The position numbers and the translations under genes were made by a program. 64,000 bases of DNA from Methanobrevibacter thaueri. Lineage in GTDB: Archaea > Methanobacteriota > Methanobacteria > Methanobacteriales > Methanobacteriaceae. The stretch is from positions 23,885 to 87,884 of the forward strand of contig NZ_SUTJ01000008.1 of assembly GCF_015062915.1 (NCBI RefSeq), written 5' to 3'. Under the pieces are notes generated by a model. It saw only the letters and a program-made list of their open reading frames with translations, did not search any database and was not told the origin of the DNA. Positions 8,045 through 18,100 of the stretch are shown here, in pieces; position 1 is the first letter of the stretch, and the number at the start of each line of letters is the position of its first letter.

Positions 8045-9781
8045 TTATGAGGAGGCTTCCTCAACTTCTTCAAAATCGACTTTTTCACCTAGTATTCTAA
8101 GTCCGATGAACATTACAACAACACCGATAGGAATACAGATGTACCATGGGATTCCTAATCCTGCTGGGATGTAACCGATGAATATTGCCACACATGCAAC
8201 GAATATTGCATAGTAGATTTGTGTTTGAACGTGATCAATGTGGTTACAGCTTGTTCCCATGGATGAGAGAATTGTTGTATCTGAAATCGGTGAACAGTGG
8301 TCTCCGAAAATAGCTCCGGTCAGTACACCACTTGTACATACGATTGTAAAGTTCATGTCACCAGTACTTACAGCCCATGCGAGCGGAATGGCCAATGGCA
8401 TCAAAATACTCATTGTACCATATGCTGTACCGGTTGCAAATGAAATCAAAGCACCTAAAATAAAGATAAGTGCAGGAACAATCCATGCAGGTATGGTACT
8501 GCTTAAAACACCAACCAGATAGTCAGCGGTTCCGACTTCACCGATAACTCCACCTAAGGACCATGCAAGAAGCAGGATTACACCAGTGATAACGATGGTT
8601 TTCATACCACCGATCCACTCGGAGATTGCATCCTCAATGGATAGGATTTGCTCACCGACTGCCATTACAATAGCCACGATGGAAGCGAGAAGTGCTGCCT
8701 GGAACAATGCGACGGAAGCGTCGGATTGAGATAATGCCTGGAAGATACCGTCAAATGATAATGGAGCGGTTTTCATCAAGGTGATTAAAGCCTGATCTTC
8801 CCCACCTAAAATGGTGGTGTATCCGCTCCAGTAGAATGCAATCAATGCACCGATAATAAGTGTTCCGATAGGGATGATTGCGTTCCAGATGGAGAGTTTG
8901 ATTCCTTCAACAGGTTTTACTTCATCAAAACCAGGTGCTTCAGGAACAATGATTTCCTCATTTTCTTTTCTAGCACGTGCTGCTTGTTCTGCTTTTTTCA
9001 TTGGACCGAATTCATATAAAGTCAATGCAGAAATAACAATGAACAGTAAGATAAATATATTGTAGAATCTGTATGGGATTGTTTGTAAGAAGATACCGAA
9101 TCCGGTTACGTTGGTTACGCCAACTGATTGGAAACCGGCTGCGATTAAACTAATTTCTAATCCAATCCAGGTAGATATGATTGCAATTCCCGCTACAGGA
9201 GCTGCAGTTGCGTCTACTACAAATGCTAATTTTTCTCTTGATACTTTAAGTTTATCCATAACAGGTCTCATGATCGGACCGACAATCAAGGAGTTTGCGT
9301 AATCGTCGAAGAAAACACATAATCCTAAAACCCATGTGAATAATTGAGCTTTTCTAGGAGTGTCTGCTCTTTTAGCGAATGCGTCAGCAAGAGCTTTTGC
9401 CCCACCCATTTTTGTAATCAGTTGGATAACTCCTCCAATGAGTAAACATTGAAGAATAATACCTGCATTCCATGGGTCTGCCATACAGGAGATGACTTGT
9501 GAACCTAAATCAAGGAATGCGTTGATTGCTGTTGATATGATGTTTAAATCGTTACAGCATAACATGAATTCTCCAACAAATACACCGATGAACAGTGACA
9601 ATACTGTCTCTTTTGTGATGAATGCCAAAGCAATAGCCACAAGAGGAGGTAATAGTGTTAATATACCGAATCTGACAGAATTATCAGCATCTGCTGGTGT
9701 TGAAGTAATCCATAATGATAAAACAAAAAGGAGTATAATAGAAACAGCTGTTATTAATCCTAATCTCATTTTTTCATTCAT
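8045..9781 (-). CDS. nhaC: Na+/H+ antiporter NhaC family protein
   Basis: 578 aa polytopic protein with FGDHCSPISDTTILSSMGTSCNHIDHVQTQIYYA and DDYANSLIVGPIMRPV. Confidence 0.88.
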   Translation of the reverse strand: MNEKMRLGLITAVSIILLFVLSLWITSTPADADNSVRFGILTLLPPLVAIALAFITKETVLSLFIGVFVGEFMLCCNDLNIISTAINAFLDLGSQVISCMADPWNAGIILQCLLIGGVIQLITKMGGAKALADAFAKRADTPRKAQLFTWVLGLCVFFDDYANSLIVGPIMRPVMDKLKVSREKLAFVVDATAAPVAGIAIISTWIGLEISLIAAGFQSVGVTNVTGFGIFLQTIPYRFYNIFILLFIVISALTLYEFGPMKKAEQAARARKENEEIIVPEAPGFDEVKPVEGIKLSIWNAIIPIGTLIIGALIAFYWSGYTTILGGEDQALITLMKTAPLSFDGIFQALSQSDASVALFQAALLASIVAIVMAVGEQILSIEDAISEWIGGMKTIVITGVILLLAWSLGGVIGEVGTADYLVGVLSSTIPAWIVPALIFILGALISFATGTAYGTMSILMPLAIPLAWAVSTGDMNFTIVCTSGVLTGAIFGDHCSPISDTTILSSMGTSCNHIDHVQTQIYYAIFVACVAIFIGYIPAGLGIPWYICIPIGVVVMFIGLRILGEKVDFEEVEEASS

Positions 9782-10019
9782 TTATTATCACACCATTTTT
9801 TCCTATACATTTCAAATTTCCATTATAAGTCAGAAATAACTTACCATGTACATTTTAATATTGTTTTTAATAATATAAAAAGATTATAATTTAAAAATCA
9901 TATTAAACTTGAAAATAATTTATAGAATATTGAATAAAATGAACAATTTCATAAAATTATATGTTAAAATATTTAATAATAAAAAAAATATAAAATAATA
10001 GTTAAAATTTTGAAAAAAT

Positions 10020-11444
10020 TCATTGCCTGTTAATTTTTTCAATGATTTCCGAAATAAACTCATCATCCTCAAACTGCTTTAGATAATCAAGGCATATCTC
10101 AACCGGTGCCAAATCGCTGTGCTCATAGAAATAATTTTCAAAATCGGTGTAGTCGATTATGTCCATCTCATACTTTTCCCAGAAGTTGAGGGGGTGATTG
10201 TCCAGAAACTCATAACCGTTGTATGTGATGTGGCCATCTTTAAAATAATTTTTCTTTTCGAGAAAATCCTTCAATTTGTCCCAATTAACATTGTAATTGT
10301 TTTCAATTGTGTAAATGCAATATTCAAGCTCAATTTTCTCCTCAACCAACCTTAAAAACTTATAGGCAATGAATCTGATGTCCTCCTTGAACTCGCCATC
10401 AGATGGATGAATATACTTGATAAGGTCACTTTCCACCTCATCCGGATCATATTCAAGGTTTATTCCGCAGAAATGGCAGAACCTGTCATGGTCATCAATC
10501 GGCATGCTGCAGTAGGGACACACTTCATCGTGTGATGTTATGGATGGTATCGGATTTTCATTGAAAAGATAAGCAAGCCTTATCATCAGTGACTCGTTTA
10601 GAATCATTCCTGCCTCATATTCCTCCCTGATTTGCCTTTTTATCGCTAGTGCCTTGCTTTCGGTGACATGGGCATCATCCACAAGGGATTCAATATATGC
10701 AGAGAAATTATCATCATCGCCAATGATTTCCTCAAGAGTGTAGTTTTTAATCGGAAGGTTTTCCTCAAGCCTTAAAACCGCATTCATCAGCTCAACATCA
10801 TTATCCTTGAAAAAACCAATGATATCTGCGACATACTCATCGTTAACCTCATTAAAGCAGTCATAATGGGCAATATCATCATTCAACGGGGCACTGTATG
10901 CAATGTGGCCCTTGTTGATGTCCAGTATGTGAATGCATCCGCACAGGCTCAAGTCATAGAAATGTGTTGAAAGCTCATCAGTGCCATAGTCAGTGTTTGA
11001 AAGCACATGAACACCAGGCACGATGAATTCCAATGCGCTTGCAACGATATTGTCATTTACCTTTTGGGCAAAGCCGTATTTGATTAACAGCTCAACAACA
11101 AGTCTTGTCGGCTCCATGATGCTTGGCTTGTTGTGCTCCTCCATGGTCTTGAGGATTTCAGATAAAAACAGTCCGTTTCCACGGTATTGCGGCAAAACAT
11201 AGATGTTGTTCAATGCTGCGGTGATGAATTCCCTTGAAAAGTCATATGAGCAGAATCCCACAACCTTCTTTTCAAAAACCAGTTCCTTAAAGAGGTTGCA
11301 TTCATCATATTTAAGGACAAAACCCTCCTTTTCAATGGAATCGTAGATATAAGAGTAATGTTCCTTCAAAATCTCAACGACATTTATGATGTCTTCGCTC
11401 AAAAATACCCTTTGGGCATTAGTGTCCTTTTCAATAATATTCAT
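10020..11444 (-). CDS. GNAT-like N-acetyltransferase domain protein with internal zinc ribbon
   Basis: ALNNIYVLPQYRGNGLFLSEILKTMEE (acetyl-CoA binding pattern) and CPYCSMPIDDHDRFCHFCGINLEY zinc ribbon. Confidence 0.65.
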   Translation of the reverse strand: MNIIEKDTNAQRVFLSEDIINVVEILKEHYSYIYDSIEKEGFVLKYDECNLFKELVFEKKVVGFCSYDFSREFITAALNNIYVLPQYRGNGLFLSEILKTMEEHNKPSIMEPTRLVVELLIKYGFAQKVNDNIVASALEFIVPGVHVLSNTDYGTDELSTHFYDLSLCGCIHILDINKGHIAYSAPLNDDIAHYDCFNEVNDEYVADIIGFFKDNDVELMNAVLRLEENLPIKNYTLEEIIGDDDNFSAYIESLVDDAHVTESKALAIKRQIREEYEAGMILNESLMIRLAYLFNENPIPSITSHDEVCPYCSMPIDDHDRFCHFCGINLEYDPDEVESDLIKYIHPSDGEFKEDIRFIAYKFLRLVEEKIELEYCIYTIENNYNVNWDKLKDFLEKKNYFKDGHITYNGYEFLDNHPLNFWEKYEMDIIDYTDFENYFYEHSDLAPVEICLDYLKQFEDDEFISEIIEKINRQ

Positions 11445-11640
11445 TTATATTCCTTATTAAATCACTTAATTTAAATTAAGAATTGATTATATATAAATTA
11501 TTCGGTTAAAAATTTTGTTTTAACTAAAAAATAAGCAAATATTTAGTTATTGCTAAAAATAAGATTAAAATTTAGTATTACTAAAACTCAAATCATTTTA
11601 AATTTGAAAAAAAATAGAAAAAAAGAAATAAAATTGACTT

Positions 11641-14600
11641 TTATTTCTTTACGGTTATCTTATTTGAAATTTTTACCTTGCCATAGCTTGTTTTAATGGT
11701 GTATTTGCCGATTTTGAGTTTTTTGACCTTGATTTTGGCAATTCCCTTCTTGTTTGTTTTGGCAGTGTATTTCTTATTTTTAATTTTAAAGGTGATCTTT
11801 TTACCTTTTAAAGCCTTTCCATTGGAATTAACCAGCTTGGCTGTGAACTTCAACACCTTGCCTTTTTTAATGGATTTGTTTTTGGCAGTCAAAGTAGGTT
11901 TAACAAGTATCTTATTGGATACTTTAAATCCTTTATAAGTAACAGTGCCCCCATATGTTTTTGCAGCCAATTTATTCAATTTAACGCTTGCAAATCCATT
12001 CTTATCGGTTTTTGCCCAATAGGATTTTGCACCAATCACGATTTTTACTGATTGGCCTTTGACAGGTTTGCCATAGTCATCAAGAGCCTTGACCTTAAAG
12101 ACCTTATTGGCCCCATAGTACATGACAATGTTTTTATTGCCGCTTAAACGAGGAACAATCTGAATAGTCTGGGAAGTGTTTTCACCATTGGCAGGGTTAA
12201 TGACTGTTACGCCATATTTACCAGCGTTCAGTTTTAAATTAAGCAAAATAACTCCATTGGCATCACTGCTTAGGTTATGCTGCTTATTTGCCACATCAAT
12301 CATCATTGTTTTGCCGACAATCGGATTTCCAAACTGATCTTTCAAGATGATCCTGTAGTTTGAATTATAGGTGTAAACATTGCCTTGAGCCAATTCTACT
12401 TTTAAGAGAATCTCCAATTCCTGATTTGCATGAGATGAATTGTAATTGTCTCCATTATAATTCACATCAATTGCATAAACACCATCAATGAGACTGAAAG
12501 GCAGTTCGGCTTCACCATCATTGAGCTTTAACACTTGAGTTTGATTGTTAAACTCAACAGTAACTTCACCGGTTTTTACAGGGTTGTTGAATTGATCAAC
12601 AACATTTATTTTAATCTTGTTGCCGTTAACGGTGATTGTGGCTGTAGTGTTATAATCCGCTAAAACTGTGAATGCCTTTATGCATGCAACTTGTGACTTA
12701 TAGGTATGCAATGCATAGGTTTTTTGCAGATAGAACAGGTCCTGCCAATTTTGACCGTCATAGCTTACATATGATATTTCCGGATAATATATTGCCTTGT
12801 TCAGTGAAGCGATTTCGGATATTGGGACACTGGACAACTTGTCTGAGGTTGTGTTGAACACGATTTCAAACACGTCACCAACATATAAAGGTATGATGTC
12901 ATCCAGGTGGAATGTGTAGTATCCTGCCTGGGAAGTCCCGCTTTTGGTGGTTTTCAATACATTGTTGACATAAACGGAAAATGTCCAGTTTGTCAACTTC
13001 TCAAAGTATGTTGACACACCGGAGAGTATTTCATTGTCTGTTGCGGTGAACTTGTTCTTATACCAGACTTCAGTCCTGTCATCATGCAGGTAATCTGTCT
13101 TTCCAGCTATATCATACTGGTAATTCTTGTCATATTTTATAGTGTCGTTTAAAATAAATGTATAAGCGATGCCTTCAACGCCAGGTTTTGCGAAGGACTC
13201 ATCATAATATGACACGTAGAAGTAACCATTATCACCCCAATTTGGACCCCAGCTGTTCTTCACTATCCATGCACCATCGCCTGCAGCATAGCTTCCAAAG
13301 TAGAAATTGTCCCTTGAGTATGTGTCATTCCATCCCACAATTGTCACTGCATGGTTTGAAGGATACAATGCCCATGTGAAATAGTCCTTACCATTGTTCA
13401 GATAATAGTTGTCAAAGTATATTGAGGTTCCAACCGCACCATATTTCAAGATAGCGGTTTTTATCGCATCATTGTCTGTGTAATTGTCCCTTTTTAAAAA
13501 CAGTATGTTTTGGATATGTAAAATACTGTTCAAGACAGGTGATAAAACTGATTTGTCATCGAACAAGTCTGAAGTTTCATTTACAGGACCAAGCCAACTT
13601 GCGAAATAACCGAACGGCATGGCATCATATCCCCCTTCATTGGTGTCCATTTTCCAGCCGTAATCGGAATACAGTGCAATCAGGTTTTTCATGTTTTCCT
13701 CTGACAAGTCGAATTCTGTTCCTGTTGCCTTTTTAAGGCAGGACTCTAAAACCGCCATGGCAGTGAATGCCCAGCAGTTACCGCTTGACTGTTGGTCTTT
13801 AACATGGGATACCAGTCCTTCATCCACTAAGCTGTAATAGCTTGGAATGTCGGTGACGTCAATGTCATCAACATTATAGATTGTATAGTTTTCACCACCT
13901 AAATGGACGTTTAAATCCTTGGTGTCAATATAATCCTTGTCTATTGGAGCATTGTTATTGCTATAATGATTGTTCTTTATAGGCAATCTCAATTTGCTTA
14001 AAAGAGCATATACTGCTCCCGCCTGAACTTTGGCATTGTTGTTTTCAAATGAATTGGAAAGCAATACCACATCTGTGGAATTGTCAATGAATAATGCTCC
14101 GCCATTGCGGGCAGAGTTATTGTTGAACACTCCGTATGTGGATGCAAAAGTTCCGTACATATGATAAACGGCTCCACCGTCCCATTTTGCGGAGTTATTA
14201 TAAAACTTATTGTAGTTTAATGTGACGGCACTGTTTAATGTGGTTATTGCACCTCCAAATGTTGCAGAGCAGTTAATGAAATCAGTGTGGTCAACATTAA
14301 GTGGAGATGACTTGATATAGATTGCACCTCCAGCATCATCAATAGTATAATCCTTAATGAATTTTGATCTTGAAATAGTTACATCTGCTGTGTTTTCACA
14401 GGCTATGGCTCCACCGAAATTATATGCATAGTTGTTTATGAACCTGGAATTTGATACGCTCAAATAGCCTGCACCCATGTAAATTGCTCCACCGTAGACT
14501 GCGTAGCCTCCTTCGAATGTGCAGTTGTTTATTGTCACTTTGGAATTAGCGTTCAAGTCGGATGTGTATATTGAGCCTCCATAATTATTTCCATAACTGT

Positions 14601-15099
14601 CCGGTGAGCTTCCGTATCCATATTTAAAAATGGTGTTTGTGGCATCAAGGTTTCCTGAGTTTGTAATTGACAAATCCATTAATGTAACATTGGTCAATGT
14701 TAAAAGGGAGTTGACCCTTAATCCGACGCCATCATAATTGATTATTGTCTCGGCAGGATTTGATCCGATAATGTTTACCTGTTCGATTGCCTTATAATTA
14801 TCCAGGTTATATTCTCCATTGGCCAAATGGATATTGCAGTTTCCCTTAATTCTTTCCACAGTCAGATATTTATATGGATTTTGTGATGATCCATCACCAT
14901 TGTCGTTTTCCAGTGATGCATCGAAATAATAATCGTTATTAGCGGTTAATGTGTCATCATGATAATCTATTGCAATGGTTGTCTGGTTGTCATCGAGCTG
15001 AACCGTGTCAGCTGTCTGGTTATTTATTGCATAGCTTGACGGAATTATAAATATCAAAAGCAATAATGTCATTAGAATAATTTTTTGATATTCAGCCAT
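11641..15099 (-). CDS. Adhesin-like surface protein with papain-like (C1) cysteine protease domain and C-terminal Ig-like repeats
   Basis: Signal peptide MAEYQKIILMTLLLLIFIIPSSYA; Pmp/beta-helix repeats (GGAIY...N.S); QQSSGNCWAF, NHAVTIVGW and WIVKNSWGPNWGDNGYF catalytic motifs; lysine-rich Ig-like tail. Confidence 0.9.
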   Translation of the reverse strand: MAEYQKIILMTLLLLIFIIPSSYAINNQTADTVQLDDNQTTIAIDYHDDTLTANNDYYFDASLENDNGDGSSQNPYKYLTVERIKGNCNIHLANGEYNLDNYKAIEQVNIIGSNPAETIINYDGVGLRVNSLLTLTNVTLMDLSITNSGNLDATNTIFKYGYGSSPDSYGNNYGGSIYTSDLNANSKVTINNCTFEGGYAVYGGAIYMGAGYLSVSNSRFINNYAYNFGGAIACENTADVTISRSKFIKDYTIDDAGGAIYIKSSPLNVDHTDFINCSATFGGAITTLNSAVTLNYNKFYNNSAKWDGGAVYHMYGTFASTYGVFNNNSARNGGALFIDNSTDVVLLSNSFENNNAKVQAGAVYALLSKLRLPIKNNHYSNNNAPIDKDYIDTKDLNVHLGGENYTIYNVDDIDVTDIPSYYSLVDEGLVSHVKDQQSSGNCWAFTAMAVLESCLKKATGTEFDLSEENMKNLIALYSDYGWKMDTNEGGYDAMPFGYFASWLGPVNETSDLFDDKSVLSPVLNSILHIQNILFLKRDNYTDNDAIKTAILKYGAVGTSIYFDNYYLNNGKDYFTWALYPSNHAVTIVGWNDTYSRDNFYFGSYAAGDGAWIVKNSWGPNWGDNGYFYVSYYDESFAKPGVEGIAYTFILNDTIKYDKNYQYDIAGKTDYLHDDRTEVWYKNKFTATDNEILSGVSTYFEKLTNWTFSVYVNNVLKTTKSGTSQAGYYTFHLDDIIPLYVGDVFEIVFNTTSDKLSSVPISEIASLNKAIYYPEISYVSYDGQNWQDLFYLQKTYALHTYKSQVACIKAFTVLADYNTTATITVNGNKIKINVVDQFNNPVKTGEVTVEFNNQTQVLKLNDGEAELPFSLIDGVYAIDVNYNGDNYNSSHANQELEILLKVELAQGNVYTYNSNYRIILKDQFGNPIVGKTMMIDVANKQHNLSSDANGVILLNLKLNAGKYGVTVINPANGENTSQTIQIVPRLSGNKNIVMYYGANKVFKVKALDDYGKPVKGQSVKIVIGAKSYWAKTDKNGFASVKLNKLAAKTYGGTVTYKGFKVSNKILVKPTLTAKNKSIKKGKVLKFTAKLVNSNGKALKGKKITFKIKNKKYTAKTNKKGIAKIKVKKLKIGKYTIKTSYGKVKISNKITVKK

Positions 15100-15149
15100 T
15101 TTTTCATTCCCCCAAAAAAAGAAAAATAAATAGAGATTAAGTATAATCC

Positions 15150-18100
15150 CTATCTTTTAACTTTTAAAGTTTTCTTAACTACGTCTTTACCGTAGATTAC
15201 TTTATATTTGTATTTTTTACCAACTTTAAGTTTTTTAAGCACATTTTTCTTAAGTTTGAAGGCAGCAACACCTTTTTTGTTGGTTTTTGCTTTGATTTTT
15301 TTACCTTTAATCTTAAGAGTGACCTTTTTGCCTTTAATAGGTTTTTTCTTGGAGGTCTTTAAGGTGACTTTAATTTTAACTTTTCTAGCTGATTTTTTAA
15401 TCTTTTTGTTTTTAGCCTTGATAACATTTTTAACGGTGACTTTAACTGTTTTGGTTACTTTGTTATAGGTCACTTTGGCAGTGTACTTCTTAGGTTTTAC
15501 TTTCAATGTGAATTGAGCATAACCGTTCTTGTCAGTTTTTGCCTTTAATGTTTTTCCAGCTATTTTCAAGGTCACGACTTTACCTGCACCAACGGATTTG
15601 CCGTTGATTGTAGCGCGAACCTTGTATTTAAATCCGTAATCCACTTTAGCATTGCTTGCAACCACTTTAATGACATCCTTGGTTGGAGTGACTGGGTCTT
15701 CAGATGACTTGTTGTTGTCAACTTTTACATCTGAGTTGTTTAAAGCGATTGTTGCATCTCCTCTTTTGCCGTTTGCAATCAATTTGTTATTTACAATTGA
15801 TCCGTTACATCCATTCAATGAAATTGTCTTGTTTCCTGTTGAAGTGATGTTGTTGTTTTCAATTGTAACATTTGAGTTGTCTGCATAGATGCCTAATGTT
15901 TCAATAGGGTTAACCATTGGGTAATCGTCTGCAGATTTACCTACATTTGTACCGTTGGCATTGATTGCGTTTGATTTAATGGTTGCATTTGCATTCTTGA
16001 CACCGATACCGATAGTGTAGTTACCGTTTACGGTAATTTCGTTGTCAGTGATTTCAGTTTCATTTGCAACAAGAGACAATCCATATGCAGTGTTTGAGTC
16101 AACTTCAATAGTGTTGTCGACAATTTCTAAACTGGTATCATGAATACCCCAATTGTCAGCATATATACCGTATCCTACATCTTCTGATTCGGCAGTGATG
16201 TCATTTCCGTTAAAGGTTGCGGTTGTTTTTCCTTGTACGGAAACACCTGCCGCATAATGGTCATCTGAAGTTACATCAATTGTGTTGTCTTCAAGAGTGA
16301 TGTTTTTACCTGAAACTTCTACACCATAGGCGTATTGGTGACCGTTCAATTCAATGTCGTTTCCAGCGATGTTTGCATCGTCACATCCTGCAACTCTTAA
16401 ACCGTAAAGTGTATCAGTGTAACCTGCAGTTTCATTGTAGTCAACAGTTACAGTGTTGTCCTCAAATGTGAGGTTTTTACAGTTTTCGAATTCGATTCCT
16501 GCAGACAATACCACAGGAGCATAATCAGGAGCAGGACCATAACCTACATCGGTAGATGGAACTGAAGCTTCAACATAATTGTCGCTTACAACCATGTTAT
16601 CGGAGTCAATTGCATATATTGCCATGGTTCTAGTTGCCTCACCTAACTTACCGTCATAGAAAATGTCGTTTTCAATCAATTTGGTTCCATCAGAACCATC
16701 CACGTAAACAGCGTATGATTCTCCTGCTGGAGCGTCATAATCGATTGTGTTATTTTCTATTATATTGTTTTTACCTTCAACGTAAATGACTGCATTGTTG
16801 TCGAATTCCTTATCAGCGACAAATTCAATGTTTTTAACAGCAACATTGTCGGCCTTGATGTAAAGGGCAGTGTTGTTGAACAGTGCACCGTCACCGGTTA
16901 TCTTGATAGCCTTGTTTATTGTGAGTGTTCCTAAGTCTTTGAATTCGCCTTGGAATATGAGTTCATCGAATGGAACATTAGCTTTCATTACACCGTTTTC
17001 ATCGAAGAAGTTACCTATTGTTTCTGGAGTTACAATGTTGTTGATTCCAGTGACTGTAAGAGTTTTGGTAGCTTCACTAGCACCGAACTGTTCAGTGGTG
17101 TCAATGAATTTGGCTATGATATCGTAGGTTCCAATGTCTTTGGAAATTAAAATGCTTTCCTTAGCTGTTCCGTCCACAATAGGGATTGTTGCTATTAGAT
17201 CTTCACCGAAGTAAAGTTCAACTTCTCCCTTGCTGACAACAGTACCGTCATCGGAAGTTACAGTAATTGTGTATTCTACAGCATCTCCTTTTGCAGCGGT
17301 AATGTCCTCCATTGCGATAGTTGTTGGAACAGTGTTAACGAATAACACTTCCTCATCGCCACCAACTTTTGCGGAGATGTATTTAATGCCTGTTGCATCT
17401 AAATCGTATGTAAATTCACCGTTGGATAATACGCCTTCAATGTCTCCCTTATTAGTGGAGATTGTTACAGGGATTTCAACATTGACAGGACTGTCCAGTG
17501 CTTGAACTGTTTCACCGTCAGTGTATGAGTCAATTGCTACGGTTAATTTTACAGTGTTTCCATCCTTGATTTCAGTGTCGTTTTTAATGGTTAATACTGC
17601 CCAATTGTTTAAGGTCGGTTTGTATTTGTTGTTTCCGCCTACAAATGCACTTGGATCAGCATTGGTTCCCCACCAATTCTTATTGGCAGTTATGGATGGG
17701 TTGATTTGTTCGGTTGCATATCCGTAAACTGAGATGTTGTTTGCATCATTGTTGTTTATGAATACGGATTTTTCAACATTTACTGTGGTTGCTCTTGAAT
17801 AGATTGCTCCACCGTTTGCATCAGCAGTGTTGTCTTCAAATAAAGTGTCGGAAACGGTTAATTTACCTTTTCTTTCATAATTTGATGTTCCAACCATGTA
17901 GATTGCTCCACCGCCGGTACCGTCCTGACCGTTAGCGTGGTTTGCAATGAATTCGGAGTTTGTGATTTTCATATCAGCTTCTGAGTGTGAAATGAATATT
18001 GCTCCACCGCTTGAGGTGGTCAATGCCTTATTGTCCTTGAATGTTGTGTTGTCAATGGTCATTCCTGCAATTTGCTGAGCGAATATTGCTCCACCACCAT

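Noticed and set aside
9847-9852. Single TGTACA upstream of nhaC as another TRP-box
   Set aside because: Unpaired hexamer in AT-rich spacer; such hexamers are expected by chance in 64 kb.
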